NCBI RefSeq assembly: GCF_900109325.1
Contig: NZ_FNZU01000004.1
Span: 1-64,000, forward strand
Length of the DNA: 64,000 bases
Reading direction: 5' to 3'
Source: Alkalibacterium pelagium
GTDB lineage: Bacteria; Bacillota; Bacilli; Lactobacillales; Carnobacteriaceae_A
In this document: positions 39,092 to 48,150 of the stretch, one piece after another
Position numbering within the stretch: the first letter of the stretch is position 1
How the letters are laid out: each line of letters starts with the position of its first letter
Translations under genes and position numbers: made by a program
Notes under the pieces: generated by a model
Seen by the model: the letters and a program-made list of their open reading frames with translations, nothing else
What the model was told of the DNA's origin: nothing
Database searches by the model: none

Positions 39092-39232
39092 ATGGCACAA
39101 GGACTAACATACCAACCCAAAAAACGTAAGCGTCAAAAAGTACATGGATTCCGTAAACGTATGAGTACAAAAAACGGACGTAGAGTATTAAAAAACAGAC
39201 GTCGTAAGGGAAGAAAAAGAATTTCAGCTTAA
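39092..39232 (+). CDS. rpmH: Ribosomal protein bL34
   Basis: This is a 46-residue, extremely basic large-subunit protein. ATG at 39092 has AGGAGGTG nearby. [18 protein letters not shown] is the family core. The N-terminus reads [14 protein letters not shown] rather than the common MKRTYQPNKRKR, so it is a little longer than usual. It begins the plus-strand arm and is followed by a strong hairpin before rnpA. Confidence 0.95.
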   Translation: MAQGLTYQPKKRKRQKVHGFRKRMSTKNGRRVLKNRRRKGRKRISA

Positions 39233-39239
39233 TGACGAC

Positions 39240-39294
39240 AGGCGACGGGAGCTTCTTACTGATAGCTATAGTGAGAGCACGTTGCCTTTTTTTT
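39240..39294 (+). terminator. Terminator or attenuator between rpmH and rnpA
   Basis: AGGCGACG (39240-39247) pairs with CGTTGCCT (39280-39287), with an inner stem from GCTTCTTACT, followed by TTTTTTT. Partial read-through would set the rpmH to rnpA ratio. Confidence 0.8.
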
Positions 39295-39331
39295 ATTTAA
39301 TCAATGCTTAGCTTAGAAAGATGGGACAGGA

Positions 39332-39676
39332 ATGAAGAAAGCTTATCGAGTAAAAAAGGAAGCAGATTTTCAGAAGGTCTTTCATCAGGGTGAATCCATG
39401 GCGAACAGGCAGTTTGTTGTTTACTCTTTAAACAAAGAAAACCAGTCTCATTTTCGTGTAGGACTTTCCGTAGGGAAAAAACTTGGAAATGCGGTCAAAA
39501 GAAATGAGATCAAAAGAAAAATCAGGCATGTGCTTATTGAAATGGATCATGATGAACTGATCAGACCAGATGTCGACTTTGTAGTGATCGCAAGACAGCC
39601 GACCAGGCAGATGACATTTAATGAAATGAAAAAAAGCCTGCTGCATGTTATGAAGAAAGCGGGTTTACTTGTTTAG
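39332..39676 (+). CDS. rnpA: Ribonuclease P protein component
   Basis: This 114-residue basic protein assists RNase P RNA in trimming tRNA 5' ends. The conserved RNR-type motif is seen in [17 protein letters not shown], and the N-terminal [13 protein letters not shown] is typical. It lies between rpmH and yidC as in nearly all Firmicutes. Confidence 0.96.
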   Translation: MKKAYRVKKEADFQKVFHQGESMANRQFVVYSLNKENQSHFRVGLSVGKKLGNAVKRNEIKRKIRHVLIEMDHDELIRPDVDFVVIARQPTRQMTFNEMKKSLLHVMKKAGLLV

Positions 39677-39766
39677 TACCGTGCAGTGATGGTGACGTGT
39701 GTCGACTTCTAAAATAGAGTCAAATAAAAGATTTAAGTTAATAGTAGAAGAAGAGAGGGAAAATGA

Positions 39767-40612
39767 TTGAATTTTTTGAGAAAACGTAAGCGATTGCTCC
39801 TGGCAGTCAGCATGCTTGCTTTAGTTGTATTTTTATCTGCTTGTGGAACGGATCCAGTTTCTGCAGAGAGTACGGGGATCTGGGAAGGTGTCATTATTTA
39901 TAACTTCGCCCGTGCCATTATCTGGGTATCGAATCTCTTCGGTGAGAATTATGGAGTAGGGATCATTATTGTCACGGTCATCATTCGTGCAATGCTGATA
40001 CCGTTCACGCATTTTCAGCAAAAAAATATGCAGCAGATGAACGATATTAGTCCTCAAATGGAAGAACTGAAAGAAAAGTATTCTGCACGAGATGCAGAGA
40101 CTCAGGAAAAATTTAAAGAAGAGCAGCAGCGCCTTTATAGCGAAGCAGGAGTAAACCCGTACATGGGATGTCTGCCGATGCTGATTCAGATGCCGGTATT
40201 TATTGCTCTTTACCAGGCAGTTAACCGTACGCCTATCCTGGCTACAGGCGACTTCTTATGGGTCAACTTGGGTGAACCCGATCCGTATTTCATCTTACCT
40301 ATACTGGCAGGGGTATTTACGCTTGGACATTCAGTATTGATGAGTATGGGACGTGTGACTGAAGGAAACAAAGTGATGACTTACGTTATGCCGTTGTTTA
40401 TCGTCTTTATTACCTTCCGTCTATCAAGTGCTCTGGCGCTTTACTTCACTGTATCTAATGGTTTTTCGATGCTTCAGACACTATTATTCCAAAATCCGTT
40501 TAAAATAAGAAAAGAGCGCGCGGACAAGGAAGCTCAGGAAAGAGAAGCTGAACGTCAGAGAAAACGTGCAATTAAAAGAGCTCAAAAGTACGGGCGCAAT
40601 GTGAAAAAATAA
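39767..40612 (+). CDS. yidC: Membrane protein insertase YidC (SpoIIIJ type, lipoprotein)
   Basis: This is a 281-residue protein. The start is TTG at 39767 behind GAGGG. A signal peptide with lipobox LSACGTD is followed by a helix and the conserved five-helix insertase core with IIRAMLIPFTHFQQKNM (conserved arginine) and GCLPMLIQMPVFIALYQAV. The tail is strongly basic (about residues 245-281) and probably contacts ribosomes. It inserts membrane proteins with or without Sec. Confidence 0.96.
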   Translation: MNFLRKRKRLLLAVSMLALVVFLSACGTDPVSAESTGIWEGVIIYNFARAIIWVSNLFGENYGVGIIIVTVIIRAMLIPFTHFQQKNMQQMNDISPQMEELKEKYSARDAETQEKFKEEQQRLYSEAGVNPYMGCLPMLIQMPVFIALYQAVNRTPILATGDFLWVNLGEPDPYFILPILAGVFTLGHSVLMSMGRVTEGNKVMTYVMPLFIVFITFRLSSALALYFTVSNGFSMLQTLLFQNPFKIRKERADKEAQEREAERQRKRAIKRAQKYGRNVKK

Positions 40613-40686
40613 AAATCTTCTGACTTATTGTTTCGAATTTGTTAAAATAAAGGAGAAACAGAGATTGTGAATGGAGGCTAGCGTTT

Positions 40687-41598
40687 ATGAAAGATAAATA
40701 CACAGCACAAGCGTCAACCACTGAAGAAGCGATTGAAAAAGGACTTAAAGCATTAGGCATCAAGCGAGATAATGCGGATATTACTATTTCACAGGAATCA
40801 AAAAAGGGCTTCTTAGGTATTGGACAGAAAGATGCAGTGGTCGTTGTCAAAAGAAAAAATGCAAAGAATCCGGTGGAAGATCTCGTCTCTAAAGAAATCC
40901 TGCTTGGGGAAAAAGAGCCATCTACGATCGAGCCAGAAATTAAAGAAGCAGCTGAACCAGATGATAAAGTCAGTTCAGTAGAAGAGCCGACTGATCAGGT
41001 CGAAGAAGGTGTTGAAGAAACTGATACGACTCATCCAGCACGTGCAGATGAAGAAGAAAAAGTAGAAGACACACCGGAAAAACCTGAGCCGGAAGAAAAG
41101 AAAATCATCGAACTGAATGAAACAGACGAAGCAGCTATTCAAAGCGTAGCTGATTACATTAAACGTATCGCAGATAAAATGGGTGTCGAAGATGTATCTG
41201 TTACCATCAACAGAACAGATCGTCGCGTCCAGTACATCATTGATACAGAAGATGCCGGTCTGATCATCGGGCGACACGGAAAAGTGCTCAACAGCTTACA
41301 GACACTTGCGCAGATTCAGCTTCATCAGGAAGCGGACAATAAGTTGTTTGCTAAAGTCGATGCTGAGAACTATCGTGACCGTCGTCAGAAAACTGTCGAA
41401 CAGCTGGCTTACCGTACAGCTGAAAAAGTCAAGAAGACAAACCGTCCAGTCATTCTGGAGCCTATGCCGGCACATGAGAGAAAACAGATCCACCGTTACC
41501 TCAACCAGCATAAAGGTGTACAGACGCATTCAGAAGGGAAAGAGCCGCACCGTTACTTAGTGGTCGAACCTTCAAAGGATAATCAGTTCAAAATTTAA
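40687..41598 (+). CDS. jag: Jag/KhpB RNA-binding protein
   Basis: This is a 303-residue protein. A Jag-N domain (about 1-55) has the KKGFLGIG motif. A long acidic, proline-containing linker (about 60-145) follows. A KH domain (about 150-225) has GLIIGRHGKVLNSLQTLAQ, and an R3H domain (about 226-300) has RRQKTVEQLAYRTAEKV and PMPAHERKQIHRYL. It binds RNA with KhpA and influences cell division and wall synthesis in Streptococcus. It lies downstream of yidC and ends at a terminator. Confidence 0.95.
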   Translation: MKDKYTAQASTTEEAIEKGLKALGIKRDNADITISQESKKGFLGIGQKDAVVVVKRKNAKNPVEDLVSKEILLGEKEPSTIEPEIKEAAEPDDKVSSVEEPTDQVEEGVEETDTTHPARADEEEKVEDTPEKPEPEEKKIIELNETDEAAIQSVADYIKRIADKMGVEDVSVTINRTDRRVQYIIDTEDAGLIIGRHGKVLNSLQTLAQIQLHQEADNKLFAKVDAENYRDRRQKTVEQLAYRTAEKVKKTNRPVILEPMPAHERKQIHRYLNQHKGVQTHSEGKEPHRYLVVEPSKDNQFKI

Positions 41599-41610
41599 TA
41601 GACAAAACAA

Positions 41611-41645
41611 ACGAGCCTGCGGTCCCAAACGCAGGCTCGTTCTTC
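41611..41645 (+). terminator. Terminator of the yidC-jag unit
   Basis: ACGAGCCTGCG pairs perfectly with CGCAGGCTCGT around GTCCCAAA, followed by TCTTC. Confidence 0.8.
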
Positions 41646-42284
41646 ACTATGTCGTAAGTAAGAGCACTAGAGTCAGGGGAAAAGTCTCTGACTTCAGCCA
41701 AGGTAAAATAGAAAACAGGAATCTGGTAATGAGTCTGGTCGGCGCGGGAAATAAATGATTGAAATAATTAAATCCTTGCATGGGGTATAAAAATTAGAAT
41801 AAGAGGCGAGAAGCACGTCTATCCATTCTGAAAAAAGGCGCTAAGTGCTGTGAGAGTCATGTATACTTAGAGGATTTTATTAATAGGAAAACAGATAGGC
41901 AGATGTAAAAACAGTCGGTGTTAGGGTATGAAAAAAGGGTAGACAAAAGTAGTAGGAAATCAAAGATGAAAAGAAATAGATACATACGAAGAAAACAGTG
42001 GGATAAGAAAAGACTGTATTGGGTAGATTGAAATTGATGGGTGAAAAGAATAAAATGATGAAGGCAAGATCTATCGAATCAGAAATGGTTGTGAGACCAA
42101 CACGTTAGAGTGCTGATATACGGTGAGATTTGAGTGATAAGGATGAGGTTATGTTGAAATCTTACTGTAAGTATAGGGGAATGTTGTCCGAATTGCAACT
42201 GGCAAACTTACGCTTTCAATAAAAAGACAGATTTATTATATAAATATAGTAGAATACCAACTGAAGCAGCAGGAGGAAAAAAGA
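41646..42284 (+). other. Gene-free purine-rich spacer between jag and folC
   Basis: About 640 bases have no credible reading frame. From about 41750 to 42180 the plus strand is strongly A- and G-rich with few C, which is unlike its neighbours. No terminator-flanked RNA, riboswitch or repeat is clear. The last 45 bases hold the folC ribosome site (AGGAGG). Confidence 0.5.
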
Positions 42285-43562
42285 ATGAATATGACTGAAG
42301 TGATCGAGCTGGTCAATACGAATAGAGGAACAGGCCAGAAAGAAAATCTTAATAGAATGCGTCTGTTGATGAATAAACTGGGGGACCCACAAGACAGACT
42401 GCGGGTCGTTCATATTGCCGGCACAAATGGAAAAGGATCAGTTAGCGCCTTTTTGTCATCGATACTCAGTCAGGCGGGGATCAAGGCAGGCGTTTATACC
42501 TCTCCGCATCTGGAATCTATAAATGAACGCATAAAAGTTTCGGGGCAGATGATTACTGACGAAGAATTCATTGAAGCGACCGAAACTGTGGCTCCTTTCG
42601 TTGCTCAAGTGGAAGAAGAAACGGGCGAACGTCTTTATTCATTTGAAATTCTGACTGCGGTAGCTCTGCTGCATTTTGCCGTCAGCAGGTGTGATCTTGT
42701 CATTCTGGAAACCGGAATCGGAGGAAGACTGGATGCAACAAACGTGGTGAATACATCAGAGGCTTCTATTATCACATCGATTGGGTATGATCATATGAAA
42801 GTTCTGGGAGACACAATCGAACAGATTACAGCAGAAAAATCCGGGATCATTAAAGAGAACGGTTTAGTCATCTTCCCGGAAATGTCTGAAGAAGTGGATG
42901 CAGTCATCAGCAGGAAAGCAGAGAATGTACAGGCTGACATGATCAGAGTCACTCCGAATCATATATCTTCTGTCAGTATGACCGATACGTACAGCTCGTT
43001 CTCGTATAAAGAGATGGACGGACTTATAATCCATCTACTAGGGAGACACCAGATCACAAATGCGGCATTGGCTGTCGAAGCCGCTCAGGTACTTGAACAG
43101 AGAGGTTTTGTAATTACATCCGATCATATAAGAAAAGGGCTGGAGCTGGCTGCCTGGCCCGGACGTATGGAAAAAATCAGCGAGCATCCGACTATTCTGA
43201 TCGACGGCGCTCATAATCCAGAGGGAGTAGCGGCATTAAGAGAGAATATCAGCTACCTTTTTCCTGATGAACAACTAATTTTTGTGGTGGGTATGATGAA
43301 AGACAAGGCTTATGAGGATATGATCGAACAGATACTGCCATTTTCTGAAAAAATCCTGACCGTTTCCCCGGATCCTTACAGAGGATTTGATGCAGAAGGT
43401 ACAGCTGACTGGCTGGATGCTCAAGGACAGGAGTCTCAAGCTTTTAAATCTGTAGATGAGCTGATTGTTGAATTGAAAAGTCAGTCCTACCTCAACCGCA
43501 AAGTGATTGTGTTCGGCTCTCTTTATCTGATAGGAGATATGAGACGGCTTTGGAAAAAGTGA
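42285..43562 (+). CDS. folC: Folylpolyglutamate synthase / dihydrofolate synthase FolC
   Basis: This 425-residue Mur-ligase-fold enzyme adds glutamate to folates using ATP. The P-loop is in IAGTNGKGSVSAFLSS. TGIGGRLDATNVV and LIDGAHNPEGVAAL are family signatures. AGGAGG lies upstream. It is a single gene between the purine-rich spacer and the trehalose locus. Confidence 0.94.
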   Translation: MNMTEVIELVNTNRGTGQKENLNRMRLLMNKLGDPQDRLRVVHIAGTNGKGSVSAFLSSILSQAGIKAGVYTSPHLESINERIKVSGQMITDEEFIEATETVAPFVAQVEEETGERLYSFEILTAVALLHFAVSRCDLVILETGIGGRLDATNVVNTSEASIITSIGYDHMKVLGDTIEQITAEKSGIIKENGLVIFPEMSEEVDAVISRKAENVQADMIRVTPNHISSVSMTDTYSSFSYKEMDGLIIHLLGRHQITNAALAVEAAQVLEQRGFVITSDHIRKGLELAAWPGRMEKISEHPTILIDGAHNPEGVAALRENISYLFPDEQLIFVVGMMKDKAYEDMIEQILPFSEKILTVSPDPYRGFDAEGTADWLDAQGQESQAFKSVDELIVELKSQSYLNRKVIVFGSLYLIGDMRRLWKK

Positions 43563-43591
43563 AAGTAAAAAATGAATGTATGAAGAGGAGA

Positions 43592-43623
43592 AACAGGCCA
43601 AATGACGGGTCTGTTTTTTTATT
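43592..43623 (+). terminator. Terminator of folC
   Basis: AACAGGCC pairs with GGGTCTGTT (one wobble) around AAATGAC, followed by TTTTTTATT. Confidence 0.75.
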
Positions 43624-43749
43624 AAGTATTGAAAACGGGTAAGGGCTTTTATTATTAGAGGAGAATGGTTCAGTGGTAAAATAACTATAAGGATTGAATG
43701 AGCTTGAAATTAGAGAAAGGAGAGGGATGTGAAAATATAAAAAAAGTAA

Positions 43750-43788
43750 AATGAAACGCTTGCATTTTTTATTTCAGTAAAGTATAGT
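43750..43788 (+). promoter_or_regulatory. tre promoter overlapped by a cre (CcpA) site
   Basis: ATGAAACGCTTGCATT (from 43751) fits the cre consensus. The TTGCAT inside it (43760-43765) also serves as a -35 box, 17 bases before TATAGT (43783-43788). CcpA binding would block the promoter when preferred sugars are present. Confidence 0.75.
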
Positions 43789-43800
43789 AAAAATGCAAAC

Positions 43801-43818
43801 AACTTGTATATACAAGTT
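43801..43818 (+). promoter_or_regulatory. TreR operator
   Basis: AACTTGTATATACAAGTT is a perfect 18-base palindrome containing TTGTATATACAA, the core of the Bacillus tre operator. It starts 12 bases after the -10 box and lies at or just downstream of the likely start of transcription. Confidence 0.8.
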
Positions 43819-43839
43819 AAGACAAAGGAGGAAATAAAA

Positions 43840-45297
43840 GTGGCAGATTTTAAGCAAGATGCACAAGAGCTGCTGGATGCGATAGGCGGTAAAGAAAACG
43901 TCAATGCAGTCACGCACTGTGCTACACGAATGCGATTTGTCCTGGATGATCCCTCAGAAGCAGATAAGGATAGAATTGAAGATATCCCGTCTGTTAAAGG
44001 AACTTTCACGCAGGCAGGTCAGTTCCAGGTTATTATCGGGAACAGAGTAGCAGATTTTTACAACGAGTTCTCAGCCATTTCAGGTCTTGAGGGTGTGTCG
44101 AAAGATGACGTGAAGAGCGCAGGTAAGAAAAACATGAACAGCCTGCAGCGTTTAATGGCAGCTCTGGCAGAAATTTTCACCCCATTAATTCCAGCAATTA
44201 TTATCGGTGGTTTGATCTTAGGTTTCAGAAACGTATTGGAAGCAGTAGAATTCGGATTTTTAGGTGGACAGACAATTGTCGAAACATCTCAATTCTGGAG
44301 CGGAGTCAATGCCTTCCTCTGGCTGCCGGGTGAAGCGATTTTCCACTTCCTGCCGGTCGGTATCACATGGAGTGTCACTCGTAAAATGGGAACCACACAA
44401 ATTCTGGGTATCGTCCTCGGGATCACGTTAGTATCACCACAGCTGCTGAATGCTTATGGTGTTGAAGAAATTTTAGCAGGTGATGTCAACCAGTGGAACT
44501 TCGGTTTCTTCCAGCTGGATATGATCGGCTATCAGGCTCAAGTTATTCCTGCCATGATGGCAGGGTTCCTGCTTGTCTATCTTGAAAAATGGTTGAGAAA
44601 GTTCATACCTGAAGCCATCTCAATGATTTTTGTTCCATTATTCGCTTTAATACCAACAGTATTTATCGCTCATGCAGTTATCGGACCGATTGGATGGCAG
44701 TTGGGCATCTGGCTATCTCAGGTCGTTCAATGGGGACTGACAGGTACATTCAACTGGGTCTTCGGATTTATCTTTGGTGGATTGTATGCACCGCTAGTAA
44801 TTACTGGACTGCACCACATGACCAATGCGATCGATCTTCAGTTGGTTGCAGATTTCGATCAGACCATTTTATGGCCAATGATTGCACTATCAAATATTGC
44901 ACAAGGTTCTGCAGTATTAGGTATAATCTGGCTGCACCGCGGGAATGAGAAAGAACAGCAGATCTCTATCCCAGCGATGATATCGGCTTATCTTGGTGTA
45001 ACAGAACCGGCTCTGTTCGGTATCAACATCAAATATGTTTATCCATTTGTTGCAGGAATGATCGGTTCTGCCTTCGCTGGTATGACTTCCGTTGCACTAA
45101 ATGTGGCGTCATTCAACATCGGTGTTGGTGGACTACCAGGAATTCTTTCAATCATTCCTGATTACTGGCTAGGATTCCTGCTGGCTATGGCAATTGCAAT
45201 TGTTGTTCCTATCGTCCTGGTTATTGTATTTGAGAAAAACAATATCCTGACTAAATGGGAAAATGATCACCTGCCAGTTCCAAAACTGGGTAACTAA
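43840..45297 (+). CDS. treP: PTS trehalose transporter EIIBC
   Basis: This is a 485-residue protein. GTG at 43840 has AAAGGAGG eight bases upstream; the longer frame would start inside the operator. The EIIB domain (about 1-90) has the phosphocysteine in NAVTHCATRMRF. The EIIC domain (about 105-475) has about ten membrane helices with GLHHMTNAIDLQ and YLGVTEPALFGIN. It imports trehalose as trehalose 6-phosphate. There is no EIIA domain, so it must use a separate glucose-type EIIA such as that encoded at 12412-12924. Confidence 0.93.
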   Translation: MADFKQDAQELLDAIGGKENVNAVTHCATRMRFVLDDPSEADKDRIEDIPSVKGTFTQAGQFQVIIGNRVADFYNEFSAISGLEGVSKDDVKSAGKKNMNSLQRLMAALAEIFTPLIPAIIIGGLILGFRNVLEAVEFGFLGGQTIVETSQFWSGVNAFLWLPGEAIFHFLPVGITWSVTRKMGTTQILGIVLGITLVSPQLLNAYGVEEILAGDVNQWNFGFFQLDMIGYQAQVIPAMMAGFLLVYLEKWLRKFIPEAISMIFVPLFALIPTVFIAHAVIGPIGWQLGIWLSQVVQWGLTGTFNWVFGFIFGGLYAPLVITGLHHMTNAIDLQLVADFDQTILWPMIALSNIAQGSAVLGIIWLHRGNEKEQQISIPAMISAYLGVTEPALFGINIKYVYPFVAGMIGSAFAGMTSVALNVASFNIGVGGLPGILSIIPDYWLGFLLAMAIAIVVPIVLVIVFEKNNILTKWENDHLPVPKLGN

Positions 45298-45472
45298 GAG
45301 GCGTATCAATTGTTTGGCTTCACATAATTGAATAAACTTAAAGTGTCATTACTCTATGGAGGAAGGGTATTTCCTGAGATTCTTTGATTCTGGTCGATAA
45401 AACTGGAAAAAGAACATCTGACGGAATGCCCTTTTTCCTATGTTAAGAATTAAATCAGAAAGGACGAAAGAT

Positions 45473-47125
45473 ATGAGTACATTTCATGATAAAGTCATTT
45501 ACCAGGCGTACCCTAAATCGTTTAAAGATACCAGCAGCAACGGCATAGGAGACCTGAACGGAATAAAGGAGAAACTGCCTTATTTAGCGGATCTGGGCAT
45601 AGACATGCTCTGGCTGAACCCGTTCTATAAATCTCCTCAAAACGACAATGGATACGACGTGGCCGATTATACTTCCATAGACCCAATATTCGGGACATGG
45701 GACGACTTCGATGGATTGATTTCGGAAGCTAAATCGTACGGCATCGACCTGATGCTCGATATGGTATTGAACCATACGTCAACTGAGCATGAGTGGTTCC
45801 AGAAAGCGTTAGCTGGAGACAAGAAATATCAGGATTATTATATTTTAAGAGAACTGCAGGAAGACGGCAGCCTGCCGACGAACTGGGAGTCCAAGTTTGG
45901 AGGGAAAGCCTGGTCCAAATTTGGTGATACAGACAAGTACTACCTTCACCTGTACGATGTGACCCAAGCTGACCTGAACTGGCGTAACCCTGAAGTCAGA
46001 GAAGAACTGTATAAAGTCGTCAACTTCTGGCTGGAAAAAGGGGTCAAAGGCTTCCGCTTCGATGTCATTAATGTAATCGGAAAAGATGAAATTCTTGAAG
46101 ATGCTGAAGACGGTGTCGGCAAGTCCCATTACACAGATACACCGATCGTTCATGATTATATACAGGAGCTGAACAAGGAGACATTCGGCAAGTATGAGGA
46201 TATTGTGACGGTTGGAGAAATGAGTTCGACCACTGTAGAAAACGGTGTGAAATATTCAAATCCTGAGCGTAATGAATTGTCCATGATCTTCAGTTTCCAC
46301 CATCTGAAAGTCGATTATAAAGACGGTGAGAAATGGTCAATAATGCCTTTTGACTTTATTGAACTGAAAAAGATCCTGCATGAATGGCAGGAAGGCATGG
46401 TTGAAGGAGGAGGCTGGAATGCACTGTTTTGGAACAACCATGACCAGCCGCGTGCCAACAGTCGTTTTGGGGATGTAGAGAATTATCCAGTTGAAACCAG
46501 TACAATGCTGGCACAGACTGTTCATCTGCTTCGAGGGACACCGTATATCTATCAGGGTGAAGAGATCGGCATGACCAATCCTAACTACGAGGACTTGGAC
46601 GAGTATGTCGATATCGAAACGCACAATGCATACAAGAAGATGCAGGAAGACGGGATTTCTCATGATGAAGCCATGGCCATCATCAAAGAAAAATCACGTG
46701 ACAATTCCAGAACACCGATGCAGTGGAACGATTCAAAAAACGCTGGCTTTTCGGACGCTGAACCATGGCTGAAGGTGGCTGACAATTATAAAGATATCAA
46801 TACAGAAAACACTGATGTCAGTCAGGCGATCCGTGACTACTACAAAAAGTTGATCCGTCTGCGTAAGGACATGCCGATCATTTCGGAAGGGTCTTATGAC
46901 GTACTGGAGCTGGAACACCCAAGTATTTTTGCTTACGTTCGTGAATACGAAGGCGAGAAGCTGCTGGTGCTGAACCACTTTTACGCAGAAGACGACAAGA
47001 TCACTATCCCGGATGAGCTGCTGAATTTGGATGCTTCGTACCTAATAGGAAACTGCAGTGAGAGAAAGCTGGATAAAGAGTTTAAACTGGGGCCATACGA
47101 AACGGCTGCTTTTCTTCTTAAATAA
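45473..47125 (+). CDS. treC: Alpha,alpha-phosphotrehalase TreC (trehalose-6-phosphate hydrolase)
   Basis: This is a 550-residue GH13 enzyme. ATG at 45473 follows AAAGGA. Conserved regions are DMVLNHTSTEHEWF, GFRFDVINVIGKD (nucleophile D), VGEMSSTT (E) and FWNNHDQPR (D). It splits imported trehalose 6-phosphate into glucose and glucose 6-phosphate. It follows treP after 175 bases containing a hairpin (AAGGGTATTTCC with GGAATGCCCTT) that may set the ratio of the two products. Confidence 0.94.
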   Translation: MSTFHDKVIYQAYPKSFKDTSSNGIGDLNGIKEKLPYLADLGIDMLWLNPFYKSPQNDNGYDVADYTSIDPIFGTWDDFDGLISEAKSYGIDLMLDMVLNHTSTEHEWFQKALAGDKKYQDYYILRELQEDGSLPTNWESKFGGKAWSKFGDTDKYYLHLYDVTQADLNWRNPEVREELYKVVNFWLEKGVKGFRFDVINVIGKDEILEDAEDGVGKSHYTDTPIVHDYIQELNKETFGKYEDIVTVGEMSSTTVENGVKYSNPERNELSMIFSFHHLKVDYKDGEKWSIMPFDFIELKKILHEWQEGMVEGGGWNALFWNNHDQPRANSRFGDVENYPVETSTMLAQTVHLLRGTPYIYQGEEIGMTNPNYEDLDEYVDIETHNAYKKMQEDGISHDEAMAIIKEKSRDNSRTPMQWNDSKNAGFSDAEPWLKVADNYKDINTENTDVSQAIRDYYKKLIRLRKDMPIISEGSYDVLELEHPSIFAYVREYEGEKLLVLNHFYAEDDKITIPDELLNLDASYLIGNCSERKLDKEFKLGPYETAAFLLK

Positions 47126-47142
47126 AAGTAATTCCTTTAACT

Positions 47143-47192
47143 GAAAAAAGCGGAAGCCTTCTATTCATCAAAGAAGACTTCCGCTTTTTTTA
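47143..47192 (+). terminator. Terminator of the tre operon
   Basis: AAAAAGCGGAAG pairs with CTTCCGCTTTTT around a loop with a second short stem, followed by TTTATTAT. Confidence 0.85.
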
Positions 47193-47281
47193 TTATCAGG
47201 AAAACTGTAAAGCTGATGACCTGTTGAATATGGACTATATTTGAAGGATAAAGTGTAGTATAGTTGCTCTAAATAGACTAA

Positions 47282-48007
47282 TCAGTCGTAAGCAACAGGC
47301 CCGCGTCTTCTGGCAAACTCGACGAATCTGAAGCGGTCCAGTCGGTGACGTGATTCAGTATACTGGAACAATGTAGCGTCTTCCAGATGGACTTCACTAC
47401 GGGTAACGACAACATGCGTATCATTATGAAGCGTCATCAGTTCACGGTCTTCCTGGGTGGCCGGCTCAGCGATGAATTCTTTTCGAGCAAAACCGATGAC
47501 GAGACCTAATTTGTTTTCAATGTAGTGATAAAGTGAATGACGGGCTTCGTCATCCGGAATCGATTCGATGATTGACGTGAACAAGTAATCCTTATCTAAA
47601 ATGACGACTTCTCCATCGACTTTTCTGGCACGTATGACACAATGCACTTCAGTGTCATGAGAAACCTTCAGAAAATCTGCAATGTGCTCCGGAATAGTCA
47701 TCTTCTTATTTTCAACGAGAATCGTTTCGCTGGACATGTTCTGTGCATCCTGAAGTTCTTTGTAACTGGTCAGGCCGGATATCGGAAAATCGAAGCGTTT
47801 GACATCGAGCACGATCGATCCCTTGCCCTGTTTCTTTTGTATGTAACCACTTTCAAGCAAGAGGCTAAGGGCTTTTCTAATTGTTTCACGCGAAACATTG
47901 TACTTTTTTGACAACTGGTTTTCGCTCGGTAGAAGTTCACCAGGTTTGTACTGCTGGTTTAATATATCGGATTCGATATCTAGAAATATATCCTGAAATC
48001 TGCTCAT
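47282..48007 (-). CDS. treR: Trehalose operon repressor TreR (GntR family)
   Basis: This is a 241-residue regulator. ATG at 48007 has AAAGGAA eight bases upstream. The GntR winged helix (about residues 4-66) has YNVSRETIRKALSLLLESGYIQKKQGKGS. The UTRA effector domain (about 85-230) would bind trehalose 6-phosphate. It is convergent with treC. It presumably binds the palindrome at 43801-43818. Confidence 0.92.
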   Translation of the reverse strand: MSRFQDIFLDIESDILNQQYKPGELLPSENQLSKKYNVSRETIRKALSLLLESGYIQKKQGKGSIVLDVKRFDFPISGLTSYKELQDAQNMSSETILVENKKMTIPEHIADFLKVSHDTEVHCVIRARKVDGEVVILDKDYLFTSIIESIPDDEARHSLYHYIENKLGLVIGFARKEFIAEPATQEDRELMTLHNDTHVVVTRSEVHLEDATLFQYTESRHRLDRFRFVEFARRRGPVAYD

Positions 48008-48150
48008 ATTTTCCATTCCTTTTACTATAATCATTCGGTACAGACCCTTTAAGTTTAAAAGAAAATGAACAGTAACTCAACAGTTATAAGATTAGAAGAC
48101 TATTCATAATTTTTAGCTAAATTTTGAAGAATTTTTAAAAGGAGCAGCAT

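Noticed and set aside
47882-47897. parS-like TGTTTCACGCGAAACA within treR
   Set aside because: It has one mismatch to the palindrome and lies over the codons for the conserved VSRET helix of GntR regulators, so the coding constraint explains it.
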